From NCBI GenBank assembly GCA_964604955.1, contig CAZSBE010000002.1, positions 3,032 through 67,031 on the forward strand: DNA of 64,000 bases. The letters run 5' to 3'. This stretch comes from JALGWA01 sp964604955 (GTDB lineage Bacteria > Arandabacterota > Arandabacteria > Arandabacterales > JALGWA01). Below are positions 8,782 through 16,534 of this stretch, piece after piece; the first letter of the stretch is position 1, and each line of letters starts with the position of its first letter. The translations under genes were made by a program, and so were the position numbers. Under the pieces are notes generated by a model, which was not told where the DNA came from, did no database searches, and saw only the letters and a list, made by a program, of their open reading frames with translations.

Positions 8782-10898
8782 CTGCCTCTCGACACAACTG
8801 CGAACTTCGTATGGGCGGACAGGTCCGCTGTCTCGTCACGCACGTTCATCTTGAGGACGCACACATAGAGCCCCGGAGCGAGGTGCCCGGCGTTTCCAGA
8901 GAGGCTTGCGAGCGGCAACTTGAACTCGGGTGCATCGATCAGCCCCTCACCCCTGAGAACCCGGAGGCCCGTCACGTCAAAGACCTCGATGAGGTAGCTT
9001 GCAAGGAAGTTCGTCTGGCTCGTGAATATGTCGGCTGTTATGACCGCGTCGTTCGGACTCTCAACCGGATTGGGGTAGAAATGCAGGTTCTCGAGCCTGG
9101 CGGTCACCGGGCTTACAGTCAGCGTCACGGTCGCCTGGTTGTTGCCCACATCGCTTTCTACATCTTCGTCCACCGGAACAAGTGATATGGAGTAATCGAT
9201 GTCGCCGTAGTCGCTCAGGCTGGTTTTCCAGGTGGCGGCCGCCTCGGCGATGCCACCGGCGACCGCTTCAAGCCCAACCGGGCCCTCATGAACCACCGGG
9301 CCCGTGCCGTCCCTGCCCTGCCTCACGGTGAACGTGTAGACGGCCGGCCCCGAAAGGGGGCCTCCCACGTTCAGCGCCCTGACGGTCGCTGTAAGATCGC
9401 TTCCGGCCACCAGCGGGTAGCCGCTCGACCGGCCCTCCCAGCCGAACTCAATGCTCGCGGGAGTCACCACGAGGTCGCTCAGGGAGTCCCCCGGAATGTC
9501 GGCAAAGCGGAGCATGTACGCAGCGACCAGCCGCACGTTGTCGGCGACCTGGTCGAAGTCGACGTTGCCGAGCGTGTCGCCCAGCGTGTGATAATGGGGA
9601 GTCAACGGTTCGGGGAGATAGCCCAATGTCTGGGCTCCGATCATGAGGGCGGGAATCCCCTGCCACCAGAACGGTGCATGATCGCTGTTGTGGATCTCCG
9701 GGCGAAAGCGGTCTATGAATTGCGTCTGCAGGCCCAGGTTGTCCGCCGTCTCCTGAAGGGCCTCCGTAATCCAGCCATCGCGATATCCATATACGATCTC
9801 GATCCACTTCTCGGCTTCGGTGTATCCGACCATGTCGATGTTGATCACCCCTATTATCGTGTCATTCGCCGCGAGGTTTTCAGCATAGTAATCGCTGCCA
9901 AGCAGCCCGATCTCCTCGGCGGACCACAGGGCGAAAGTGATGCCGAAATCGAACTTCTGACCGGCGAGCAGCCGCGCGCACTCGAGTACCGTGGTCGCGC
10001 CCGAAGCGTTGTCATCCGCTCCCGGGGCAGCGTCTGTCCGCCAGTCCCAGCCCGGCTGCCTGACTCCTATGGCGTCGTAGTGGCCACAGATGATATAACG
10101 GGCGCTCGTTCTGGTGCCGGGCAGGTCGGCGACTATGTTCACGAAAACAGTATCCTGACCCTTGTAATACTCGGGCAGCTCCGGTTCGAACTCCTGCTCC
10201 CATACCGCCCCGCCTGCGGGAAGAACGTACTGCTCCAGTCGCTGCCTTATATAGGGAGTAATGTTCTGTTTGAGGTCATAACGAGCACAGAACCGCGACC
10301 TGTACCTGCCGGAGGAGCCATCGAAGTTCATGAAGTATATGGTCTTCTCCACGCTATCGGGACTCGCCCCCTCGGTAATCGACCTGATAAAATGAGCGCG
10401 CGGCCGCGTCATCGGTCTCTCTGCAAGCAGCTTTTCATGTAGTTCCTCACCTGCAGGCCGGCCGAGGAGGGCGTTGACCGGGGTGAATTTCACTCGCGAG
10501 ATAGAGTAGCCGCTGTCCAGGACCATGTAGGCCCGGTCGACTTCACCCGAGAAAACCGTGATGCGCTCTGTGCGGTAAACGAGGTCCACGCCTGCCGCTC
10601 CCAGAATCTCATCCGGCACCGGATAGGGCGAGTTCCACAGGGGCGCGTCACCTCTGGACCCCAGCACGTGGACTCCTCCGGCCGAAAGAGCAGCCGGATC
10701 GCCTCCCGGCACATCGACAAGCAGCTCGCCGGGCCCGGTGAAAAACCCCCTGAGCGGCTCCATACGCGCTTCCAGGATAGCCTCATCCGCCGTCATCACC
10801 ACCAGCTGCGAACCCGGTTCACCTACCGGGGCTCCCCATATCAGCAGCGTGGCCAGAACCGCAAGACCGCATGAGACGAATTGCGCCGGCTTTTTCAT
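8778..10898 (-). CDS. Secreted M28 family zinc aminopeptidase with C-terminal FlgD/T9SS-like domain
   Basis: About 706 residues starting MKKPAQFVSCGLAVLATLL, a clear signal peptide; AAGGAG lies upstream of the ATG at 10896-10898, so the longer open frame is rejected. The M28 domain in the middle carries the di-zinc ligands in order: CGHYDAIG, GADDNASG, SAEEIGLLGSDYY, NIDMVGY and NSDHAPFWWQ. After it come Ig-like segments with CARDB character (VRALNVGGPLSGPAVYTF), and the last ~90 residues (HFYPNPVESPNDAV, then HLAPGLYVCVLKM) resemble FlgD-like or type IX secretion sorting domains. Predicted to be exported and to release N-terminal amino acids from peptides. Follows the barrel gene by 11 bases. 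Confidence 0.9.
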   Translation of the reverse strand: MKKPAQFVSCGLAVLATLLIWGAPVGEPGSQLVVMTADEAILEARMEPLRGFFTGPGELLVDVPGGDPAALSAGGVHVLGSRGDAPLWNSPYPVPDEILGAAGVDLVYRTERITVFSGEVDRAYMVLDSGYSISRVKFTPVNALLGRPAGEELHEKLLAERPMTRPRAHFIRSITEGASPDSVEKTIYFMNFDGSSGRYRSRFCARYDLKQNITPYIRQRLEQYVLPAGGAVWEQEFEPELPEYYKGQDTVFVNIVADLPGTRTSARYIICGHYDAIGVRQPGWDWRTDAAPGADDNASGATTVLECARLLAGQKFDFGITFALWSAEEIGLLGSDYYAENLAANDTIIGVINIDMVGYTEAEKWIEIVYGYRDGWITEALQETADNLGLQTQFIDRFRPEIHNSDHAPFWWQGIPALMIGAQTLGYLPEPLTPHYHTLGDTLGNVDFDQVADNVRLVAAYMLRFADIPGDSLSDLVVTPASIEFGWEGRSSGYPLVAGSDLTATVRALNVGGPLSGPAVYTFTVRQGRDGTGPVVHEGPVGLEAVAGGIAEAAATWKTSLSDYGDIDYSISLVPVDEDVESDVGNNQATVTLTVSPVTARLENLHFYPNPVESPNDAVITADIFTSQTNFLASYLIEVFDVTGLRVLRGEGLIDAPEFKLPLASLSGNAGHLAPGLYVCVLKMNVRDETADLSAHTKFAVVSRGR

Positions 10899-10909
10899 CA
10901 GTAGTCTCC

Positions 10910-12778
10910 TTAGAACCTCACTCCGTAGTCGAACCTGAGGTCTTCTCTTCTCTCGCCGGTATCGTAGGAAGTCGAACCGAACTTGAGCGTGGCCGACCCG
11001 GCGCTCCCCAGTTTGAGAACCCCTATAAGATACCACCGCGAGCCGTCGCTTTTCAACATCTCTAATGACGGGTAGTACGGGAGCCCGGGTTCGTACTGGA
11101 AGAGGCGCGCGGAGTAGTCTTCCACTCTGAATGCGTGAAAGCCGCCCTTGAGCGTGAACCGCCGGGCCGCCTCCAGGCGCGTATCGAGCCGCACCAGGTC
11201 CGAGTAGTAGCTCTCTCGGCGCCCCCCGGCCTCCACCCTGGACCGCTGGCCTTCGATGCGGAGCCTGAGCCAGAGGATTCTGTGCGGCCTGTACTCGAGG
11301 TCGAGCCGGGTGCGGTATCTTGACCTCTCCGACGTCACATCGTCGATCCCCTCGGGCGGCTCCTCGGCCGCAGTTATCTTCTCGGACGCCTCCATCCGGA
11401 AGTCTCCGAAGCCGATGCCGAGTTCGAAGAGCGTCTCAGAACCGGTCGGGTTCAGGCCCCTGCCGGCCCCGAGGTCTTTGCGGTGAATGTCATTGCTGAT
11501 CGCGATCAGCGTGCGCGGAGCCGGTTTCAGCGTGAGGCGAAGGAGGAGCCCCTCCTCGCCCGCCGTCTCGCGCGCGTAGGACGAGAATGGCCGGGAGTGA
11601 AGGCTGAGATAAGTCCGCGCATACTTGCGGCCGAGCGCCAGAAGGTCCAGGCCGGGCCGCTCGAAAGCGATGCCCCCCAGGAAGGCCGTTCCTCCGGCCC
11701 CTGAGAAAGCGGCCTCCCCGAATACGCCGAAATCGTCACCCATGTAGGTGAGGTCCACGGATGCCAGGCGGTTGGTCCTGCCTTCGACCCAGGGGAAGGC
11801 GCCGGCGGCGAATCCCCCGCCGAACCTCGCAAGCGAGAGGCTCATGCCCCCGCGCACCCGCCCGCGGCTTGAGCGCAGCGCGAATCCTGCAAGGTCTTCG
11901 CGGAGCGTATCCCTGCCTTCGGTCTCGGTCGGCGTTACGTGGATTCCCGAGGTCCGTATGTACTCGACCTCGCCGTCTTCGTTTAAGGTGGCGTCCAGAT
12001 GGGTGCTGGATAGCGCGACGCAGAATTCGATGCCGCGGGCCGCGAGCGAGAGCGCCGCCCCGCCGAGGGCGAAGTTCTCGACCGTCGAGGTGTAAGGCTT
12101 GAGCCCGAAAGCCCGGCGGCTCAGTCGCCACGGGCCTATGGTGGACGGCGAGTAGCCGTAAGGGCCCGAGAAAACGAGCCCGTAGCCCGAGTTCAGGAAG
12201 TAGCTGCCCGCCACGATATGCACCCTCGACCACCTCTTCTGCACATAGACGGACTGGAAATCGTTCAGGCGAGTCTCAAGCCGGTCTTTCTCGACCGTAA
12301 GGCCCAGTCCCAGGCCGGAGTAGTCACCTCGAACCGTAAAGTAGGTCTTGTTGGCTTCGATCGCTGACCGCGGGGGGCTGGATATGAACCTCAGCCTTGC
12401 GGTCCCCGTCGGGCGCAACGCTTTCTCAACCGGCTTCACCACGACGAACGGGGCAAGCAGTTCAACCGTCTCGGCCGTCACGCCTTCGATTCGCGTGAGG
12501 TCGTCAAGCGAGCCGAGTTCGCCCGCCTCCCTCAGGTCGACTATCCGGGCGGCAAGCCACGGGCTGACCCACGGAAGCGCGGCCATGGTTTCGGGGTCGG
12601 CGTCGGTCAGATTGATGGGGTCTTTAAGGGCGGCGTCCAGAATGCTGAGAAGGTCCAGGTACTCCTCCTCGGACTCCACGTTCTTGAATATCTCATCGCC
12701 GGTTTGGCCGAAACACGGGCCGGAGGCTGCGAGGAGAATAAAGCACACTGCGAGCGGAAGGGGAATGAACGATCTCAC
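10910..12778 (-). CDS. Exported helix-hairpin-helix protein with predicted outer-membrane beta-barrel
   Basis: A 622-residue protein with a signal peptide (MRSFIPLPLAVCFILLAASG, cleavage near GQTGDE). Residues of roughly 40-120 form a ComEA-like pair of helix-hairpin-helix motifs (INLTDADPETMAALPWVSP, then LGSLDDLTRIEGVTAETV). The remaining ~480 residues alternate short hydrophobic strands with Arg/Glu-rich turns and end in an aromatic strand (REDLRFDYGVRF), as expected for an outer-membrane barrel. Such HhH-barrel proteins recur in FCB genomes; the role is not established, though ComEA-like parts suggest DNA contact. The GTG start overlaps the metallophosphoesterase stop (GTGA). Confidence 0.78.
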   Translation of the reverse strand: MRSFIPLPLAVCFILLAASGPCFGQTGDEIFKNVESEEEYLDLLSILDAALKDPINLTDADPETMAALPWVSPWLAARIVDLREAGELGSLDDLTRIEGVTAETVELLAPFVVVKPVEKALRPTGTARLRFISSPPRSAIEANKTYFTVRGDYSGLGLGLTVEKDRLETRLNDFQSVYVQKRWSRVHIVAGSYFLNSGYGLVFSGPYGYSPSTIGPWRLSRRAFGLKPYTSTVENFALGGAALSLAARGIEFCVALSSTHLDATLNEDGEVEYIRTSGIHVTPTETEGRDTLREDLAGFALRSSRGRVRGGMSLSLARFGGGFAAGAFPWVEGRTNRLASVDLTYMGDDFGVFGEAAFSGAGGTAFLGGIAFERPGLDLLALGRKYARTYLSLHSRPFSSYARETAGEEGLLLRLTLKPAPRTLIAISNDIHRKDLGAGRGLNPTGSETLFELGIGFGDFRMEASEKITAAEEPPEGIDDVTSERSRYRTRLDLEYRPHRILWLRLRIEGQRSRVEAGGRRESYYSDLVRLDTRLEAARRFTLKGGFHAFRVEDYSARLFQYEPGLPYYPSLEMLKSDGSRWYLIGVLKLGSAGSATLKFGSTSYDTGERREDLRFDYGVRF

Positions 12779-13581
12779 TCGCCGGTTCCGGTAATGTAGA
12801 AGACATCGACCTGAGGCCGGCAGAGGAACCTGAATGGAAATATGTTGGTGCCGATGCCTTTGTTGACATTGAGGCGAAAATCGCCGAGATCGAAGAGGCC
12901 CGAGATATACTCGCTCCTGGAAGCGTAGGGGATCAGGCTCACAATGGCGGGCACTCCTATCTGACCGCCGTGGGTATGGCCGGACAGCACCAGGTCCACG
13001 CCGGCCTCCCTGAGGTCGTCGAGGATGTAATCGGGATGGAAGTGCGTAAGCACGATCACGGGTTTGGTTCCGTCCACCTCCGAGAGCGCGGTCCTGGGTC
13101 TGGCGCGGTGGGTCACGGGGTCGTCGAGTCCGACCAGCAGGAACTCGCCGCAGTCAACGCTCTCGTTGAAGAGGAATCGGATATTCGGCGAATCTTCCCA
13201 GAGCGCGCCTCTGCGCCTGGCGTCCTGAATGACGGCATCGGCATTGCCGCACACGGCGAATATGCCCTTGCGAGCCCGCAGCATGGAGGTAAACGCGAGG
13301 CCTTCTGCGAGCGAGCTGCGCCCTTTAAGAAGGTCACCTGTGATGAAGACATAGTCAGGCCCGATCTCCCGCACTATCTTCACGAGTCTCCTCTCCCTCA
13401 AGCCGACCCGGGTCGTGTGAGTATCCGCTATATGGACAATGCACACGGGCTCGTCCGGGAACCCCCGTATGGTGAGGTTGTGGGTCTCCACCCTTATCCA
13501 GTAGGGCTCGATGATGCCCGCGTAGATTAGAAAGCCGACGAGTAGGGACAGCCACCAGATGTTCTTCTTTGATATGCGCAT
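12775..13581 (-). CDS. Membrane-anchored metallophosphoesterase (YaeI/YkuE-like)
   Basis: About 268 residues. An N-terminal membrane anchor (WWLSLLVGFLIYAGIIEPYW) is followed by a calcineurin-like phosphoesterase with ordered metal motifs: IADTHTT, ITGDLLKG, VCGNADAV, LTHFHPD and LSGHTHGGQIG. The last motif is characteristic of YaeI/YkuE proteins, some of which hydrolyse UDP-2,3-diacylglucosamine, so a role in lipid A or another envelope lipid is possible. In the GNAD block an Ala-Asp replaces the commoner GNHD, so one histidine is absent. I chose the ATG at 13579-13581; a GTG at 13602 would overlap the -10 box of the candidate promoter. First gene of the four-gene envelope operon. Confidence 0.82.
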   Translation of the reverse strand: MRISKKNIWWLSLLVGFLIYAGIIEPYWIRVETHNLTIRGFPDEPVCIVHIADTHTTRVGLRERRLVKIVREIGPDYVFITGDLLKGRSSLAEGLAFTSMLRARKGIFAVCGNADAVIQDARRRGALWEDSPNIRFLFNESVDCGEFLLVGLDDPVTHRARPRTALSEVDGTKPVIVLTHFHPDYILDDLREAGVDLVLSGHTHGGQIGVPAIVSLIPYASRSEYISGLFDLGDFRLNVNKGIGTNIFPFRFLCRPQVDVFYITGTGE

Positions 13582-13592
13582 TTCTTGGAGTG

Positions 13593-13621
13593 AAGCTAAC
13601 ACAGGCCCGGTTCGCGGTCAA
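13593..13621 (-). promoter_or_regulatory. Candidate sigma-70 promoter before the metallophosphoesterase gene
   Basis: Minus strand TTGACC, 17-base spacer, TAGCTT (-10 at 13593-13598). Its predicted start lies only a few bases before the chosen ATG, giving a very short leader. It would act alongside the sigma-54-like site farther upstream. Confidence 0.45.
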
Positions 13622-13714
13622 TAGAGCCTCCATGTCCGGACGGGCGGGTCGCCGGCAGGGGTTTGAAAGGCGGGCGGGATTATCAGCGCGGGAACCATCC
13701 GCCCGCCAGACAAA

Positions 13715-13739
13715 CTTGTTGCCTATATATGGCAACAAG
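13715..13739. repeat. Perfect 9-bp inverted repeat with TATATAT centre
   Basis: Arms CTTGTTGCC (13715-13723) and GGCAACAAG (13731-13739) are exact reverse complements around TATATAT. The repeat covers the -12 box and expected start site of the sigma-54-like promoter at 13732-13747, so it could be an operator as well as a potential cruciform. Confidence 0.7.
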
Positions 13740-13747
13740 CGTGCCAG
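13732..13747 (-). promoter_or_regulatory. Sigma-54-type (-24/-12) promoter candidate
   Basis: Minus strand reads CTGGCACGCTTGTTGC, an exact match to the RpoN consensus TGGCACG-N4-TTGC. It points toward the metallophosphoesterase/barrel/peptidase/DUF2723 operon about 140 bases away. A 12-bp palindrome GACGGCGCCGTC at 13806-13817 lies about 90 bases upstream of the predicted start, where an activator site could be. Confidence 0.65.
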
Positions 13748-13829
13748 CGGGCAGGCGTACCTGTCGGTTCTCGGCGCGGGCATCGCCCTGAAACGTCCGA
13801 AACCTGACGGCGCCGTCCGTGGAGTGACG

Positions 13830-14681
13830 CTACTGCCATGAGTAGGCGATACCGGCTTCATGTGTCATCCCCAGATCGAAGTTGACGGTCGATGAAACGT
13901 CCAGGCCCAGCCCTCCGGCGCGAAGACCGAGGCCGAACGAGAACTCCATCGGGAAAGTCGATGAGCCCAGCCTCACGAGTATTCCACGCATCGCACGCCA
14001 CTCGAGGCCCGTGGCATAAGCCGTACGGAGGCCGTTCTCTTTCTCCAGCCGGAAGCCGCAGGCCGCCGACCCCGAGACCGCGTACCCGACGCCCGCGCCC
14101 ACCCGCCGTGGAACGCCGCCACCCGCGACGCCCAGGCCGGAGGCGAAGGCGTTGCCGATATCGAAACTGACCCTGAGCCGGGGAGTGACGCGCGCGTATA
14201 TGAGGAGGTCGAAAGCCATGCAGCGGCCTTCGTAGAGACCGGGAGATATGGCCTCGCCCAGCCTCAGCCCGGGCTGGAGCCAGAGGTCGCCGCGGCGGAG
14301 GGCAACTGAGAAAGCCGCGGTCTGCTCGAAGTAGCCGGGAGCCGCGAGGCCGCTATAGGAGAAACATGCCCCGGCCCGGCCGCCGCTCAGGGTGACTTTG
14401 CCGCGGAGAGCGACGACGTCGATGCCGGCGACGCCGAAAGGCCGGTAGCCGTACGCGTCCACAACGCCTTCGGACCGGCGCGCGCCCGAAGCGTGAAAGA
14501 CCGAGCTGGTCGAACCGTCCACGAGGCCCAGGGCTTCGGGACCCGAACAGCTTCGCTCCGCCGGGGAAAACGGCCTGAGTTCGAAGGCCGCCTCGGAGGG
14601 GGCGGCCAGGAAAAGGCATGAAACAAACAGGCCGGAGAGCGCCAGAGCCCCGCCGAGACGCGGACGGGCATGTTTCTCCAT
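13830..14681 (-). CDS. Predicted outer-membrane beta-barrel protein (PorV/UPF0164-like)
   Basis: About 283 residues with a signal peptide (LALSGLFVSCLFLAAPSEAA). The mature part opens ERSCSGPEALGLVDGSTSSV and then consists of repeated amphipathic strands with many Gly and aromatic residues, ending EAGIAYSWQ with a terminal aromatic pattern. That build, and the position after a FlgD-domain secreted protein, is like PorV/PorQ-type barrels that assist type IX secretion, but I see no diagnostic motif. The ATG at 14679-14681 has GGAGGT seven bases upstream, within the end of the preceding gene; a GTG three codons earlier is possible. Treat the family as tentative. Confidence 0.62.
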   Translation of the reverse strand: MEKHARPRLGGALALSGLFVSCLFLAAPSEAAFELRPFSPAERSCSGPEALGLVDGSTSSVFHASGARRSEGVVDAYGYRPFGVAGIDVVALRGKVTLSGGRAGACFSYSGLAAPGYFEQTAAFSVALRRGDLWLQPGLRLGEAISPGLYEGRCMAFDLLIYARVTPRLRVSFDIGNAFASGLGVAGGGVPRRVGAGVGYAVSGSAACGFRLEKENGLRTAYATGLEWRAMRGILVRLGSSTFPMEFSFGLGLRAGGLGLDVSSTVNFDLGMTHEAGIAYSWQ

Positions 14682-14686
14682 GACCC

Positions 14687-16381
14687 TCACCTCCGCACCA
14701 GCACGACAGGCATCTTCGAGTGAATCGTCCGCCCGCCGCCGGTGGGCGAGGCCTCCAGAAGGACTATATAGACTCCGATCGGCGCCGGGCGCCCGTCCTT
14801 CACGCTGCCGTCCCAGAAGGTGATCCTTCTCTCCTCAACCAGGTCCCCGTCCAGAAGCGTCTTGAACGGCCGGCCGTTGATGTCGAACACCTTGAGCCTC
14901 ACGACCGCCGGTGCCGGCATTTCAACCGAGACCGAGAGCAGGTCATCGGCGCCATCGCCGTCCGGCGAAAAAGTCCCCGGCCGGATCTTGAGATAGCCCC
15001 CGGGCTCGGAGAAAGTCACCGACACGCTGTTCGGCCGGCCCGGGCTTGCCGGCGACGACCCGTAGTGCGGCGACCAGTTGGAGGCACGCTCCGATTTAGC
15101 CTGGGAGTCGATCCTCTCGACGGAGCGCCCGGGCTTGCCCCAGGCCGCGCTGTATGCAACCGAATCCACGCGTGTCCCGAAGGCGTCCCGCAGGACGACC
15201 ATGTCGGCGTAGCCGCGCGGGCCTTCTGTATCGTTGAGGGTCGGCCAGCCCCCGGCCGGCTTAAGTGCGGCGCAGCCCGCGCCCGGGTAGGCGGCCAGGA
15301 AGTCGTCCTCGTCCTCGACGAGCAGGAGATAACCTCCCGGCGCGAGCAGGGGGCCCGCTTCAGCCAGCTGCCTCCGCTTACCGCCCGAGTCCTCGAGCGT
15401 CCAGCCCTCGAGGCTTACGAACGATGCGCTTCTATTCAGGACCTCCACCCACTCGCATCCGCCTGAGGCCGGCTTGAAGATGAACTCGTTGACCACCACC
15501 GGCGCGGGCCAGATGAGGATGCTAGTCGCGAGCGTGTCGTTGTGATGCCACCTGTCGAGAGGGTGCGTCTGCCAGAGGCGGGCGCCGTGAAGTCCCTCTC
15601 CGACATTGGGGATGTCGACGGCGATCCTGCGGTATGCGCCCGGCTCGATGTCCGCATCGAGCCGCGACGAGTCCCGGCAGCCGCAACACGCCAGATGCAC
15701 CCAGGCGCCGGCGCCGCACGAGCTCCCGCCGACATTCGCGATGTTCGAGATCACCTGAAGCGCGGCGTGGCCGGGTTGCGCATAGCGGGACAGGCAGGCC
15801 CTGGTTACGGCGAGGTCGAATGGCGGGTGATTGAAGTCGCCCGGGGAAGGCGCGGGGAACGGGGAGAAGTCAGCCGAGTTGTCGCCCGTGTCGATGCCGT
15901 CGGGGCTGCGGCCCAGGCTCGAGCCCGCCGCCGGCCCCGTTGCCGGAGAGCCTTCGTAGTACTCTGCGAAGTCATGGGCGCCCCAGCCCACTACGTCCGC
16001 GGCGGACCCGGGCGAGTCGAGCCGGCAGGCGTCGGGTCCATTTTGAAGGTCAAGCGAGGTTATGAAATCGGGCGCGGGCCGGACGGCCTCCTCCCCTATG
16101 ACGAAGAAACCGCCTGCTCTTATGGTGTCAGCGCGCGTGCCCTGCCACTCGCTCTTCCACCTCCCGGCATGCGCGCCGTTCCCGGTCGCCACTTCATGAT
16201 AGTGCAGACATATGTCGGCACCGGTTCCGTTGTAGAGCTCTATGAACTCCCGACCGGCGTCCGCCCCGTCGGGATCGTACAGTACTTCATTGATGACGAC
16301 ACCGGTGGAACCCGCGGAGCATACGCGGGGGAGCGTCAGAAGCAGCAGCGTTGCGATTGTCTTTTCCCATCCCATCATCAT
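14687..16381 (-). CDS. Secreted lamin-tail-domain protein with C-terminal FlgD-like domain
   Basis: About 564 residues beginning near MMMGWEKTIATLLLLTLPRV, a signal peptide. Two lamin-tail domains are recognisable: VVINEVLYDPDGADAGREFI near the N terminus and VVNEFIFKPASGGCEWVEVL in the second half, each followed by the LTD beta-strand pattern (GWTLEDSGGK, YLLLVEDEDDF). The C terminus is a FlgD/gliding-type Ig domain (GTFSPDGDGADDLLSVSV, LKVFDINGRPFKTLLDG, IGVYIVLLEAS). In bacteria, LTDs occur on surface or extracellular proteins. The open frame continues upstream through two REP copies, but that extension reads repeat sequence and is not credible. Six bases separate its stop from the next ATG. 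Confidence 0.85.
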   Translation of the reverse strand: MMMGWEKTIATLLLLTLPRVCSAGSTGVVINEVLYDPDGADAGREFIELYNGTGADICLHYHEVATGNGAHAGRWKSEWQGTRADTIRAGGFFVIGEEAVRPAPDFITSLDLQNGPDACRLDSPGSAADVVGWGAHDFAEYYEGSPATGPAAGSSLGRSPDGIDTGDNSADFSPFPAPSPGDFNHPPFDLAVTRACLSRYAQPGHAALQVISNIANVGGSSCGAGAWVHLACCGCRDSSRLDADIEPGAYRRIAVDIPNVGEGLHGARLWQTHPLDRWHHNDTLATSILIWPAPVVVNEFIFKPASGGCEWVEVLNRSASFVSLEGWTLEDSGGKRRQLAEAGPLLAPGGYLLLVEDEDDFLAAYPGAGCAALKPAGGWPTLNDTEGPRGYADMVVLRDAFGTRVDSVAYSAAWGKPGRSVERIDSQAKSERASNWSPHYGSSPASPGRPNSVSVTFSEPGGYLKIRPGTFSPDGDGADDLLSVSVEMPAPAVVRLKVFDINGRPFKTLLDGDLVEERRITFWDGSVKDGRPAPIGVYIVLLEASPTGGGRTIHSKMPVVLVRR

Positions 16382-16391
16382 CACCGCATCA

Positions 16392-16420
16392 ATCGTCGCC
16401 CGCCGCCCCGCCCGAGTCAA
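16392..16420 (-). promoter_or_regulatory. Weak sigma-70 promoter candidate for the lamin-tail gene
   Basis: Minus strand TTGACT, 17-base spacer, GACGAT. The -35 is good, the -10 poor. It lies between the REP pair and the gene start. Confidence 0.35.
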
Positions 16421-16432
16421 GCTCCCCATGAG

Positions 16433-16480
16433 GGGGTCAGGTCTTAAAATGCACAAGGGGTCAGGTCTTGAAATGCACAA
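16433..16480 (+). repeat. REP-like element, two tandem 24-bp copies (locus A)
   Basis: Two head-to-tail copies (16433-16456 and 16457-16480) of the repeat with core GGGGTCAGGTCTT and tail GCACAA; they differ at one base (TTAAAA versus TTGAAA). Plus orientation, upstream of the RAYT gene. Single copies have no strong internal palindrome, unlike enterobacterial REPs. Confidence 0.9.
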
Positions 16481-16510
16481 CACCCGGTGGCCCCACCATT
16501 CCCTCCGAAT

Positions 16511-16527
16511 CTGGCACGGAGGTTGCA
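16511..16527 (+). promoter_or_regulatory. Sigma-54-type promoter candidate / ribosome site of the RAYT gene
   Basis: CTGGCACGGAGGTTGCA matches TGGCACG-N4-TTGC exactly. The same stretch contains GGAGGT, which could serve as the ribosome site for the ATG at 16535. Transcription from the -12 box would begin at about 16537, so a sigma-54 transcript would have to use the ATG at 16544 with almost no leader. The two readings are hard to reconcile. Confidence 0.5.
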
Positions 16528-16534
16528 ATTGTAA

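Noticed and set aside
7018..8868. Long plus-strand open frame opposite the DUF2723 gene
   Set aside because: It is the antisense shadow of a high-GC gene; the minus-strand product has clear domains and a coupled start, while this frame has Arg/His-rich low-meaning sequence. The same applies to long plus-strand frames at 4693-6291 and 34022-35932.
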